62,894 nucleotides of DNA from Candidatus Sabulitectum sp. (GTDB lineage: Bacteria > Fermentibacterota > Fermentibacteria > Fermentibacterales > JCC-6): contig JAIOSV010000057.1 of assembly GCA_021107435.1 (NCBI GenBank), positions 1-62,894 on the forward strand, given 5' to 3'. The translations under genes were made by a program, and so were the position numbers. Below the pieces are notes generated by a model that saw nothing but the letters and a program-made list of their open reading frames with translations, searched no databases and was not told where the DNA came from. Positions 43,663-52,209 of this stretch are shown here, one piece after another (the first letter of the stretch is position 1; each line of letters begins with the position of its first letter).

Positions 43663-45032
43663 ACTCTCCTCACCTTCAACAGGGTTCTTCTGAAATTTCG
43701 GGGTCCCAGAACCGTGCGAATGGTCTTAAGAATTCTTGCGGGGTGTGCATAGAATTTCCAGAAAGCGTTCTTTTTCAGCTTTTCTATCTGTTCCGGTGTA
43801 ATTCCTTCCAGCGAATAAACACTCCTGTGAAAACAGTCAAAGTCAGAGTAATCCGCATTGATCAATTCCTTTGACATCTCCCACAGTTCCGTGTGCGGAA
43901 AAGGTGTGGTAATATCAAAAAGAGCGTCATCAAACGGTTCCCGGGCAGCAAAGTCTATTGTCTTCTTCATTTCCTCAACGGTTTCTCCCGGCGCTCCCAG
44001 CATGAAATATCCCTGAACAAATATACCACGGGAGTGACACATCCGGAGTGCTTTCCTTACACCCTCTACGGTAATCCCCTTCCTGTATATATCGTCAAGA
44101 ACCCTCTGCGATGCCGACTCAACCCCCATATTAACCTTCGCGAGACCGGCGTTCACCATTGTGTCGATAAGGTCTCCGGATAAAAGATCAGCCCTTACAT
44201 TACAGCACCACCTGAGCTTCAACCCTTCGCTGTTCATCAGTGAACATATATCTGTAACCCACTTGTGATCCACAATGAAGGTGGAATCCTCGAACATAAA
44301 ACCATTGATGGAATACTTCTCAACCAGGTATTTCAGCTCGTTCACTATTGATTCCGGAGAACGCCTGCGCATCTTTTTACCGAATATCTCGGAAAGGGTT
44401 GGCTGGCAGAATGTACAGGTATAAGGGCATCCGCGAGTACCCATAATGGTTGTTCCCTTTAGTCCGGGGTCTACCCTGTCCATTGAATACCACGTCTTAA
44501 AGTACTTTTCCATGTCAAAAATATCTCTGTCCGGCAGAGGAAGAGTATCCAGGTTCTCCACCAGCAGTCTGCCTGAAACAAGAACCGCTTTTCCGTCTCG
44601 CATGAAACAGGCACCGGGAATCTCACAGGGGTCGGTTCCTTCAACCAGTTTTCTAAAGGCTGTTTCACCCTCACCGGAATAAACCAGATCCGCTCCTGAA
44701 GTTTCAAGAGTTTCTGTTGGAAGCACTGTCGCGTGAGGGCCTCCAATCATAAGATATGCTTCAGGTGCTACCTCTCGAATAACCTCGCAGGAAGCAAGAG
44801 CCGACCTGAGCTGAGGAGTAACCACAGTAATGGAAACAGCATCAGGTTTAAATTCCCTCAACATGTAACTCAGATGCTCAAATGGCCTTTTCTGGAAGGA
44901 CATGTCGCAGAGAGCAGTTACCGAGCCGCATAGCTTTGCCACCGCAGAAAGCATCGCTATCCCCAGAGAAGGCTGTCCTGAAGGATAGCGGGTCTCCGGA
45001 AACACGAATAGAATTCGTTTCAGCCTGTTCAC
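43659..45032 (-). CDS. B12-binding radical SAM protein
   Basis: Protein of 457 residues, second of its kind in the operon. A cobalamin-binding domain (FKPDAVSITVVTPQL, YLMIGGPHATVLP, YSGEGE) precedes the [4Fe-4S] cysteines C202, C206 and C209 (GTRGCPYTCTFCQP). FMFEDSTFIVD, LRWCCNVRAD, VNMGVESAS and GYFMLGAPGET complete the barrel. It differs enough from the 39217 protein to suggest a separate reaction. The substrate is unknown; neighbours suggest a lipid or glycan. Confidence 0.93.
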   Translation of the reverse strand: MNRLKRILFVFPETRYPSGQPSLGIAMLSAVAKLCGSVTALCDMSFQKRPFEHLSYMLREFKPDAVSITVVTPQLRSALASCEVIREVAPEAYLMIGGPHATVLPTETLETSGADLVYSGEGETAFRKLVEGTDPCEIPGACFMRDGKAVLVSGRLLVENLDTLPLPDRDIFDMEKYFKTWYSMDRVDPGLKGTTIMGTRGCPYTCTFCQPTLSEIFGKKMRRRSPESIVNELKYLVEKYSINGFMFEDSTFIVDHKWVTDICSLMNSEGLKLRWCCNVRADLLSGDLIDTMVNAGLAKVNMGVESASQRVLDDIYRKGITVEGVRKALRMCHSRGIFVQGYFMLGAPGETVEEMKKTIDFAAREPFDDALFDITTPFPHTELWEMSKELINADYSDFDCFHRSVYSLEGITPEQIEKLKKNAFWKFYAHPARILKTIRTVLGPRNFRRTLLKVRRV

Positions 45033-46321
45033 GACTTACCCCTCCCGCGACAGGTGCCCAGCGCAACTCCAATAAGAAACACAGCATCAACAGGTAATCT
45101 GTACCTGACGCCTCCGTGTGCCATGATATGCACAAGAAGATACAAAATAAATAGCGCAAAGAGGAATACTGCTTCAGGATGAGATCTATTTCGCCACAGG
45201 CCTATTGCACCAAGCACCATCAATGGATAAAAAACAAGACCGGCAAGCATTCCCCGCGAGCCAAGAGTACTTCCTCCCGGAGCCAGAAAGTCCACAGCTC
45301 TGTTCCACGCCAGCCACGCTATAAGCCTTGGATTACGGATGATATATCTTTTTGCTGAAGCGCTCAGAGCTCTGCTTCTCGCGAGCTCACCGGGTATGGA
45401 ATCGGTAGAAGGATATTCAAGCAGTTCCAGATTGTTCACTGGAATATCAGCAGGTACAAAGATACCCTCCAGAGCAAGCACTTCCGGATTGTTCCTCATC
45501 CAGAGGTTGAGTGATCCCTTTGTGGGAAGAAGCACCGGCTCGCCCAGAGATATCCAGTTTCTAATCACCCATGGAGATACTGCCACAAAGAATCCCGCAG
45601 AGAGAAAAAGCAGAGCTTTCCAGCGCTTTCTCCAGGCGAGATAAGCAAGTTGCAGTGGAATCAGAAAAACTGCTGTTGCCCGTATCAGAAAGAAAACACC
45701 AGTGGCAAGTCCAGCCAGGAAACCCTTCCCTGCTCCCCTGCCGGCAGAAAACACCAGCATTATTGATATAAACAAAAGTGAGAAGTGGGCAGTTTCAGTC
45801 ATCGCATAAGCAGAATAATAAACATAGGGTGGATATAGAGCCCAGAATATTGCAGCCGCGAGACCGGACTCGGCTCCCCATGCATCCATCACAAGTTTTC
45901 TAACCGCAAAGGCACCACCCAGAGCAAACAGGAGATTCAGCGAAAACACTGATCCACTCACAGCCCCGAATAACGAAAAGAAAAACCCCAGAAGCACAGG
46001 ATATCCCGGTTCCATAACAGCAGTCGGAGTATCAACCGGAGCAAGACCGAATACGTAGTCTGCACTTCCGGTCCAATGCTGCTGAAGACTGTCCCCCGTA
46101 TTCCTGAGATTCTTCATCAGCCCCATATCCTCAGAAAATGAAAAACCATAACCGCTGGCGATCCGACCGGCAGAGTGTATGTACAAAGCCTGGTCTCTCA
46201 CTGTAAGTGGCAGTTCTCCACCAAGGTAGAAGAAAAGAAACATTCTGGGCAAAATAACAGCGGCAAAGATTACAAAAGTCGCTCTGGGAAGCAGCGGAGC
46301 CAGATACCTGTTTAGTGTCAT
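45029..46321 (-). CDS. GT39/ArnT-like polyprenyl-sugar glycosyltransferase
   Basis: Inner-membrane protein of 430 residues with ~11 helices, related to the 41606 protein (shared EPGYPVLLGF/MPGYALFEAF block, RATAVFLIPLQ/RPAALPMI and SLNLWMRNNPEV/GVQMWEFNGRI loop). A periplasmic sugar transfer from a polyprenyl carrier is predicted. ATG 46321 has AAGG seven bases upstream; ATG 46327 is too close to it. This is the first gene of the minus-strand envelope operon, and an inverted repeat covers its start. Confidence 0.85.
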   Translation of the reverse strand: MTLNRYLAPLLPRATFVIFAAVILPRMFLFFYLGGELPLTVRDQALYIHSAGRIASGYGFSFSEDMGLMKNLRNTGDSLQQHWTGSADYVFGLAPVDTPTAVMEPGYPVLLGFFFSLFGAVSGSVFSLNLLFALGGAFAVRKLVMDAWGAESGLAAAIFWALYPPYVYYSAYAMTETAHFSLLFISIMLVFSAGRGAGKGFLAGLATGVFFLIRATAVFLIPLQLAYLAWRKRWKALLFLSAGFFVAVSPWVIRNWISLGEPVLLPTKGSLNLWMRNNPEVLALEGIFVPADIPVNNLELLEYPSTDSIPGELARSRALSASAKRYIIRNPRLIAWLAWNRAVDFLAPGGSTLGSRGMLAGLVFYPLMVLGAIGLWRNRSHPEAVFLFALFILYLLVHIMAHGGVRYRLPVDAVFLIGVALGTCRGRGKS

Positions 46322-46345
46322 GTTCATGCCTTGTTTCTGAACATG
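46319..46345. promoter_or_regulatory. Operator-like inverted repeat at the head of the envelope operon
   Basis: CATGTTCA and TGAACATG are perfect eight-base inverted arms with an 11-base spacer. They straddle the start codons of the first operon gene. In RNA they could form a hairpin that hides the ribosome site; in DNA they could bind a dimeric repressor. I cannot decide between these. Confidence 0.45.
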
Positions 46346-46385
46346 AATAATGTATTAAAAGCCCTGCAGTCACGAAAGAATCCTC

Positions 46386-46601
46386 TCATCCCGCGTCTTT
46401 CATTGTTTCAAGCATCTCCCTGTCAACGGTGTTAAAGCGAACGATACAAGACCACTTATTCCCGGGAAGTTTCCTCTTCATCAGTGCACAAGTTTCCATG
46501 ACAAATTCTTTCTCACAGGTGAAAAGATCATCCGGAAAACCTGTGTAATTCTCATCTTTCCCCATTCTGCGCACAGTTTCCCTGTCGGGCAATAATCGCA
46601 T
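46386..46601 (-). pseudogene. Radical SAM protein fragment
   Basis: A 71-codon frame whose middle (GFPDDLFTCEKEFVMETC, KWSCIVRFNTVDREMLETMKDAG in two pieces) matches the part of B12-dependent radical SAM enzymes after the cluster motif. Compare FEDSTFIVD and LRWCCNVRAD in the 43659 protein. It stops exactly where the family continues with a Gly-x-Glu block. The cobalamin domain and cluster cysteines are missing upstream; another phase just upstream reads KSKICDYCPTG. I therefore call it a decayed relative of the two operon enzymes. Confidence 0.6.
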
Positions 46602-46628
46602 ATTTTCGACTTCAGGTCAAAGGCATCT

Positions 46629-46657
46629 TTGCCACTGCGGTAAATAAGAATTACATT
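46629..46657 (+). promoter_or_regulatory. Candidate promoter for the 46681 gene
   Basis: TTGCCA (46629-46634), a 17-base spacer and TACATT (46652-46657). The start codon is only 24 bases downstream, so the leader would be about 17 bases. Confidence 0.45.
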
Positions 46658-46680
46658 ACTCTTGAAAAAAGGAGGTTCTT

Positions 46681-47196
46681 ATGAAACGTGAAAAAATGTG
46701 GACTCTGATGGTAACGGCATTTCTCTCCACAACCGCCGCCGCTTTTCCATTCACAGCTCATGACAGTATTGAAGTTCATTCCAGGCCTTACTCTCTCTCC
46801 GCGGTCTGGTCGGTAATCCTGCCAGGCGAAACTGTAATGCTGGAAGTAAGAACAGCATCAGGATGGCTTGGATTTGATCCGGGTGTGGCACAGGCTGCCA
46901 ACACATGCAGTTTCCGGTACAGATGGCTGGCTCCTGACACCGGCATAACAGCAGCAGATTCACTGCCAGTGGTGTGGGCTCCCCGTCCTGATGAATCCTA
47001 TGCGATGATACAGGAGGATACTCCGGTATTTTCCACGCAGGACACAACAACAGCGCCACTCGCAATTATTCCCGCCAACTCCGCGGCAGCTCTTATCGGC
47101 TTAACCGCGGGATGGCTCAAGGTTGATCTCAGCGACAGCCCGGACAGTGTTGATATTCAGGGGTGGATACTCAGCGAGACCGTCTCAATCAACTGA
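46681..47196 (+). CDS. Secreted SH3-like domain protein
   Basis: Exported protein of 171 residues with signal peptide (KMWTLMVTAFLSTTAAAFP). Two SH3b-like halves can be seen: residues ~25-90 (SIEVHSRPYSLSAVWSVILPGE, ASGWLGFDPG) and ~105-171 (MIQEDTPVFSTQDTTTAPLAII, LTAGWLKVDL, IQGWILSETVSIN). Such domains often bind cell wall or peptides. A strong AAAGGAGG ribosome site precedes ATG. Its end lies five bases from the convergent ABC permease. Confidence 0.72.
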   Translation: MKREKMWTLMVTAFLSTTAAAFPFTAHDSIEVHSRPYSLSAVWSVILPGETVMLEVRTASGWLGFDPGVAQAANTCSFRYRWLAPDTGITAADSLPVVWAPRPDESYAMIQEDTPVFSTQDTTTAPLAIIPANSAAALIGLTAGWLKVDLSDSPDSVDIQGWILSETVSIN

Positions 47197-47201
47197 GCAG
47201 A

Positions 47202-48266
47202 TCATGCTTCAGTCAGCCGGTTCTGCATTCTTCTTCCAAGAAAAACCACAACAAATCCAAGAAGAATGACCGTTGCCAAGGCCACTGCCAGGCTGCCAAG
47301 TACATCCGGCAGATGAGCATTATGCATTATCACCCTGTATGCAGGATCCATAAACCAGTAGGTGGGAAACAGCTTCGCCACCCAGCCGGGCCAGCCGGAG
47401 AAGATGTAAAACATTGCGGGAGCTACCAGAATTATGTTCAAACTCTTCACCATTGTGTACAGGGATTTTGCGCTCCGGGCCACTGTACCATAAATCAGCC
47501 CGATACAGTTACAGACCGCTGTGCCCACGGCGAAGCAGACAAGAAGGGCAATCATATCAAATCCGGAAAGCCCGTTAAGCACCAGTGTAAAAACCGTTAT
47601 CGGCATTGCAAGACAGAACCCCAGCAGGCCTTTTGACAGCAGAGCTTCCCCTGTAGTTACCGGAGTAACAAGAACTGCTGCCAGGGTACCTTTTTCCCGC
47701 TCATCCACCAGCATGAAAGCCGGAATGAAAACCCCGCATATTATCATTACTACAAGAACCGTTGACGGAACAATTCTTTCCGAAAGCGGCAAATCCTGCT
47801 TCTCATCCGGTGAAATTACAATAATCTCAAGGGGAGTCTTGCGGTTCTCGAGAGATCTCAGTTCATCCAGAACAAGGAGAAGAATAACAGCAGAGCCGGC
47901 AGGTGAACCCTCCGGCGAGATCAAGTACTGAAGCTCAGGTCTGGCCCCTGACCTTACAGAATCCTCAAATGAATCCCGTAAAATAAGCCCGGCATCCACT
48001 GCGCCGTTTTCAACCATCTCTGCAAGTTCGGTCTCTTCAGCGGAGATAACCCTTATTCCGTCACAGGCTATCAAGCTGTCCGCGATAACAGATTCCTGAG
48101 AAGTGTAAATACCCAGAACCGGTTCCGAATCAAATAGATTAGTGAAGACCACCTGGAAAAAAAAAGTTATTAGCAGAGGCATAGCAAATAGCCAGAGAAT
48201 AATCGGAGAGCGGGGGCAAATTGAAAGATCTCTGCCCATCAGCACCAGAATCCTGTGCAGACTCAC
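47202..48266 (-). CDS. ABC-2 type exporter permease
   Basis: Inner-membrane permease of 354 residues. It has one N-terminal helix, a ~130-residue extracytoplasmic domain and five C-terminal helices, the NatB/YhfE-like layout. The cytoplasmic coupling block VDEREKGTLAAVLVTPVTTGEALLSK is the family hallmark. It is the third gene of the exporter operon (ATPase, permease, permease), overlapping the second by four bases. Substrate unknown. Confidence 0.87.
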   Translation of the reverse strand: MSLHRILVLMGRDLSICPRSPIILWLFAMPLLITFFFQVVFTNLFDSEPVLGIYTSQESVIADSLIACDGIRVISAEETELAEMVENGAVDAGLILRDSFEDSVRSGARPELQYLISPEGSPAGSAVILLLVLDELRSLENRKTPLEIIVISPDEKQDLPLSERIVPSTVLVVMIICGVFIPAFMLVDEREKGTLAAVLVTPVTTGEALLSKGLLGFCLAMPITVFTLVLNGLSGFDMIALLVCFAVGTAVCNCIGLIYGTVARSAKSLYTMVKSLNIILVAPAMFYIFSGWPGWVAKLFPTYWFMDPAYRVIMHNAHLPDVLGSLAVALATVILLGFVVVFLGRRMQNRLTEA

Positions 48267-49366
48267 AGTGCCTCCACCTTTCTTTTCAGTATCATCAGCG
48301 CACCTGCGGCCAGAATGCAGTCCCAGGCAAGCAGTTCAAGCAGATAAGGCACGACATCCCCAAAACCACATCCTTTTACAAGAACATTCGAAATCGACAT
48401 AACAAGCCCGTATGACGGGATCAGTCTGGTAATTCCCCCTGAGGCACCGGGGAAAAGCAGAGTAAATGCGGGAATCATCAGAGGAATAATCATTGCCATT
48501 CCCAGAAGAAGTGTCCCCAGGAAATCCCGTCCTGCGGCACCGGATATCATGCCCACCGATGAAGCCATCCATGCGCCAGCCAGCGCTATCACCGCAAGAG
48601 CAAGCCAATCTGAAGAGAAACCACCTGTTAACAAGAGGAAAAGAAATACCTGTGTTACTGCGAGAAGTACACCGGTCAGAATCTTCGCCAGAAGCAGATC
48701 CCGGGTTGTTGCTGATGTAACCAGCAGAGCAGATGCAGTCTGATGTTCAATCTCCACCGAGATCAGTCCCGCGAGGGCCAGTGCTTCAACCATCAGAATA
48801 ATGACAAAAAATATCGGTTTAAGTTTATCCTTCAGAGATACACCTCCCTGTCCGAAACAGCCTCCGGAAGTAATCCCCAGGAATTTTTCTATCCGAACAG
48901 GGAGATCATTCATGGGGTTCTCTCCCCTCTCAAGGGCCTGCAGAGCAAAGCAGAGCTCGCGGACAACGCTTTCTGCCGCCCTTCTCTGAACAGGGGAAAC
49001 CGATGATGAAAGGAAAAGTAAAATTGAAGAGACAGTATCCCCGGCAATGAAGCCATCATTCAAAGCCACACCGACAAGGACCTCATTACCATTAAAAACT
49101 GCAGCAGAAAGAGCTTCCCTGCTTTCAAAGCCGATAACATCAACACCTGAGAACTCCTGGTATCCGTCTCCCCCCACTGAGAAACTGGAGGGAAATACAC
49201 CGACAGAGAACAGTTCAGCAGGATTATCAGGCAGCAGCCAGAGCATCCCGGAGAACATCAGCAGTGATAAGGGTGAGAGTATCATCCAGAGTCTGTCCCG
49301 TGAAAACTCCCGTAAATCCTTTCCTGTTATCAGAAGTACTCTGCGAAAGCTCAATCGCCTGCTCAC
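48263..49366 (-). CDS. ABC-2 type exporter permease
   Basis: Partner permease of 367 residues with the same layout: an N-terminal helix, an extracytoplasmic domain of ~140 residues and a C-terminal bundle of about six helices. The coupling block reads SVEIEHQTASALLVTSATTRDLLLAKI. With the neighbouring permease it would form a heterodimer energised by the 49369 ATPase. The gap to the ATPase stop is two bases. Confidence 0.87.
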   Translation of the reverse strand: MSRRLSFRRVLLITGKDLREFSRDRLWMILSPLSLLMFSGMLWLLPDNPAELFSVGVFPSSFSVGGDGYQEFSGVDVIGFESREALSAAVFNGNEVLVGVALNDGFIAGDTVSSILLFLSSSVSPVQRRAAESVVRELCFALQALERGENPMNDLPVRIEKFLGITSGGCFGQGGVSLKDKLKPIFFVIILMVEALALAGLISVEIEHQTASALLVTSATTRDLLLAKILTGVLLAVTQVFLFLLLTGGFSSDWLALAVIALAGAWMASSVGMISGAAGRDFLGTLLLGMAMIIPLMIPAFTLLFPGASGGITRLIPSYGLVMSISNVLVKGCGFGDVVPYLLELLAWDCILAAGALMILKRKVEAL

Positions 49367-49368
49367 TT

Positions 49369-50229
49369 TCAGAGACCTCTGCCGGTTATCCTGATAAATA
49401 TGTCCTCAAGGGTAGCCTCTTCCGTGTGAATAGTCAGCAGTCCCTCGTGTTCCACAAGCTTCTTCAGCTTATCCCCTGCATCACTCTTGTCCAGTGAAAT
49501 GGTTTCCTGCCGAACTGTTCCGTCTTCACTGATCTTCACTCTTGCAGTCCGATGTCCGTACTTCAATTTGAGATTATCAGGAGTATCCAGAACATGTATC
49601 CTGCCCTCACAGATGAAAGCAACCCTGTCAGACAGCTCATCCGCTTCCCGCATGTTGTGTGTGGTAAGCAGAACAGCGGTGCCTTTCTGCGCCTGCTCAA
49701 GAATAAGCTCTCTTATGGACCTGCTTGATACCGGATCAAGACCCTCGGTCGGTTCATCAAGAAACAGCACATCCGGGTCGTTGACCATAGCCCTCGCTAT
49801 CATGAGCCTCTGCCGCATACCCTTGGAATAACCGCTCACCCTGTCATCAGCTTTTTCAATCAGAGAGACTCTTCTCAAAAGAGCATCAGGATTGTAACCT
49901 TTCATCCCGAAAAGTCCCGCGAAGAATTTCAGATTCTCCCTGGCAGACATGTTGTTATACAGATTCTTTTCCTCGAAGCAGACTCCAATTCTGCTCTGAA
50001 TCTCAGGATCATCCCTTGCAAGAGCTTTGCCCAGAATCGATACCGAACCCGATCCGGGAGACAACTGACCTGTAAGTACTTTTATCGTTGTTGATTTCCC
50101 GGCTCCGTTCGGGCCAAGAAAACCAAGTATCTCCCCCCTGCTGACAGTGAAAGTAATCCCTCTAACCGCTTCCACATCACAGTATGAGAAATGGAGATCC
50201 CTGACATCAATTACTGAAGAAATCATCAC
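49369..50229 (-). CDS. ABC exporter ATPase (NatA-like)
   Basis: ATPase of 286 residues. Walker A is LGPNGAGKST near residue 36; Q-loop IGVCFEEKNLY, signature YSGKGM-type VSGYSKGMRQRL, Walker B VLFLDEPTEGLDP and switch LLTTHNMREADEL follow. The signature lacks the usual LSGG spelling but agrees with NatA/DrrA relatives (YSKGMRQR). It heads the exporter operon, with two permeases behind it. Confidence 0.93.
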   Translation of the reverse strand: MMISSVIDVRDLHFSYCDVEAVRGITFTVSRGEILGFLGPNGAGKSTTIKVLTGQLSPGSGSVSILGKALARDDPEIQSRIGVCFEEKNLYNNMSARENLKFFAGLFGMKGYNPDALLRRVSLIEKADDRVSGYSKGMRQRLMIARAMVNDPDVLFLDEPTEGLDPVSSRSIRELILEQAQKGTAVLLTTHNMREADELSDRVAFICEGRIHVLDTPDNLKLKYGHRTARVKISEDGTVRQETISLDKSDAGDKLKKLVEHEGLLTIHTEEATLEDIFIRITGRGL

Positions 50230-50537
50230 AATCTCTTTCCTGCTGCAGGAGGCAATTTTTCCAGTTGTAACTGCTCTGATAGTATACAGAAATGCAGAAC
50301 CTTAATGCTTTTACTCTGTCCTTCACTGAACACCTGCCTGCAATGCTGAATTAAGCAGATAAAGGTGAGCAGAAAACTTCTTCAAAACCACTCTTGATGG
50401 CCAGATATAATTCACCACAGGGGCATTCGGGATAAAAGCGGGAACTCCAGCTGTTGTTCTTACTATCATTTCAAGCGTGATCCTTATACACTGTTTGAAG
50501 GAGAACGGCGGGTTCAAACCAGCGAAATGGAGAAATA
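50230..50537. other. Divergent intergenic region
   Basis: About 308 bases between the exporter operon and the lipoprotein gene. No gene is seen. A TATAAT at 50406-50411 faces the lipoprotein gene but lacks a fair -35. Confidence 0.35.
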
Positions 50538-51059
50538 ATGTCAAGAGAAAAAACAGCAATCACCGTTGTGTTCCTGATTCTGACAGCAGCATGCAGCAGC
50601 AGTGCAACGGGAATAGCAACTCCGGTGCTGGCAGATGAAGCCTGGAAGGCTGTAGAGAACTACGAATACGCCTATGACACCAGAGACCTTAGTCTTCTCT
50701 GTGAAACCCTTGACCCGGAGTTTCTCCATCATCTTCTGGAGGAAGACTGGGATGACTACAACGGTGATGGGACCATTGACAGCAACTGGGACTACGATCT
50801 GGAAATATCACTGGCCCAGTCACTTTTCTCAACCTGCGATTCCATAGACCTCACTCTCACAGGCTTATGGTATTACCCCTGGCCTTCTGATCCTTCAGGC
50901 GAATCCATTGCATACCCCAGACATTACACTATGGAATTACAGATTAATCCTGACTCAATAATCACTGAGACAGGGCAGTACACCATAGTATGCCGTCCTG
51001 ACAGCACTGACGACTGGCGTATAACTCACCTAATAGACAGTGGAATAAGCTGGATCTAG
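50538..51059 (+). CDS. Predicted lipoprotein of unknown function
   Basis: Protein of 173 residues with a lipoprotein signal (ITVVFLILTAACSSS, lipobox LTAAC). The mature part begins with a helix (DEAWKAVENYEYAYDTRDLSLLCETLDPEF) typical of NTF2-like/SnoaL folds, then an Asp-rich stretch (DWDDYNGDGTIDSNWDYD) and beta strands ending DWRITHLIDSG. The overall pattern suggests an NTF2-like domain. GGAG lies ahead of the ATG. It stands alone on this strand. Confidence 0.7.
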   Translation: MSREKTAITVVFLILTAACSSSATGIATPVLADEAWKAVENYEYAYDTRDLSLLCETLDPEFLHHLLEEDWDDYNGDGTIDSNWDYDLEISLAQSLFSTCDSIDLTLTGLWYYPWPSDPSGESIAYPRHYTMELQINPDSIITETGQYTIVCRPDSTDDWRITHLIDSGISWI

Positions 51060-51377
51060 GAGCGTGCCCGAGTAAGCAGCATTACCGTAAACAAGGCGCT
51101 CCCCTGCGTAGCAAGGGAATAGAACACTGGCATTTACAACCACATAATCGGCCACAATTCTCGCGTATTATCATCAAACAGCGCTGCTATTCCGCGCTAA
51201 CCGCTCGGGACGCCTGTCAGGCGTCAACTATTTCTTCCTGTCGGGAATATTATTTTTCGCCGCGCAGGACGGAGAGCCAGCAGGATGCGATAGTTTATGC
51301 TGTATAGAGTACTAACTTCTCAGCAACGCGGAAACCAGCTGGCAATACAGCAACTCAATCGTCTTCCGAGCCAGTCA

Positions 51378-51406
51378 TTGCTTATTTATAACATATTGCG
51401 TATATT
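51378..51406 (+). promoter_or_regulatory. Promoter of the membrane protein/XRE pair
   Basis: TTGCTT (51378-51383), a 17-base spacer and TATATT (51401-51406), 42 bases ahead of the start codon. Confidence 0.5.
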
Positions 51407-51434
51407 TACAACATTCAGTACATTTCATACGCAA
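51396..51434. promoter_or_regulatory. Inverted repeat spanning the -10 and ribosome site
   Basis: TTGCGTAT (51396-51403) and ATACGCAA (51427-51434) are perfect inverted arms. One overlaps the -10 and the other touches the AAGGAG ribosome site. The XRE-type protein encoded downstream is the natural candidate to bind them. Confidence 0.45.
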
Positions 51435-51447
51435 GGAGCGTGAAAGC

Positions 51448-51897
51448 ATGAAGACCGGAAGAATCCAGGCAGTTATTAACTACGCAGCTCTGCTTATCAT
51501 GAACATCGCCTTCTACTTCGTCTACAGAGAAAGATCCGCTTCACACATCTATGATGCAATTGGCCTCGCCAGCCTGATTGCTGTAGCAGTTACTTTTATT
51601 CCCCTTCACTGGAAATCCGGCATCTGGAAGCTCACCCATACCAAATCAAAGGATCTTGACGAAAGAGAGCTTTCTCTGACCCACTGGGCACTCAGTGAAT
51701 CCTACGGCTGGTTCGCAGTGACCTGTCTTGTCATTATGCTTGCCATGTCACTTGCGACCCGCTTAAACACCTGTCTTCAGTATACCATTTCCATGCCTCT
51801 TGTAGCAAGCCTGATCTACCTCTCACATACCCTCCCCGGCACCATGATCGCCTGGAAAAAGGAGATCCCGAAGGACACCCCGGAGGATGGTGAATGA
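51448..51897 (+). CDS. Four-helix membrane protein paired with an XRE regulator
   Basis: Protein of 149 residues with four hydrophobic segments (about 9-25, 37-53, 91-107 and 118-133) and a conserved-looking loop between the second and third (SKDLDERELSLTHWALSESYGW). The DERE motif in the loop recalls small membrane proteins (DUF2178-like) that are often paired with compact XRE regulators. Its stop overlaps the regulator start by four bases. It may sense a membrane signal; this is inferred from the pairing only. Confidence 0.68.
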   Translation: MKTGRIQAVINYAALLIMNIAFYFVYRERSASHIYDAIGLASLIAVAVTFIPLHWKSGIWKLTHTKSKDLDERELSLTHWALSESYGWFAVTCLVIMLAMSLATRLNTCLQYTISMPLVASLIYLSHTLPGTMIAWKKEIPKDTPEDGE

Positions 51898-52136
51898 ATA
51901 CCAGAAGGCTGTACAACAGAGTAAAGAATCTCAGAGTGGAGAAAGGTATTTCCAGAAAACAGCTTGCGGAACAGATAGGAGTCAACCCCCAGACAGTGGG
52001 TTACCTTGAAAGACAGGACTACAATCCCAGCCTGGACCTCGCCTTCAGGATAAGCGAGTACTTCTGCTTTCCCGTGGAATTCATTTTTTCCACCACCCGT
52101 ATGAAACCCATGAGTGAAGAGCTTCGCAACCTGTAG
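51894..52136 (+). CDS. Compact XRE/Cro-CI-type transcriptional regulator
   Basis: DNA-binding protein of 80 residues, nearly all a five-helix HTH_3 domain: LRVEKGISRKQLAEQIGVNP, QTVGYLERQDYNPSLDLAFRI, then a short tail EFIFSTTRM. It is of the YozG-like size class. It is coupled by ATGA to the membrane protein and probably autoregulates through the inverted repeat at 51396-51434. Confidence 0.88.
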   Translation: MNTRRLYNRVKNLRVEKGISRKQLAEQIGVNPQTVGYLERQDYNPSLDLAFRISEYFCFPVEFIFSTTRMKPMSEELRNL

Positions 52137-52209
52137 TTCTGCCCGGCTCTTCCCCTGAATGCAGTATACTGACCCGTAAACAGCATAATGCTTCTGCAGT
52201 CCTTATTGA

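Larger units (their letters stand above)
51060..51447. other. Intergenic region
   Basis: About 390 bases without a gene. It holds a hairpin at 51209-51225 (GACGCCTG and CAGGCGTC around one base), which lacks a T tract. At its end is the promoter and inverted-repeat region of the membrane protein/XRE pair. Confidence 0.45.

Noticed and set aside
47202-50229. ABC-2 exporter as an O-antigen (Wzm/Wzt) transporter for the adjacent glycan operon
   Set aside because: The permeases have large extracytoplasmic domains of the NatB type, and the ATPase has no C-terminal sugar-binding domain; a drug or ion exporter fits better.
51209-51225. GACGCCTG/CAGGCGTC hairpin as a terminator for the lipoprotein gene
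   Set aside because: It is 150 bases from the stop and lacks a T tract; it was left as a note in the intergenic entry.
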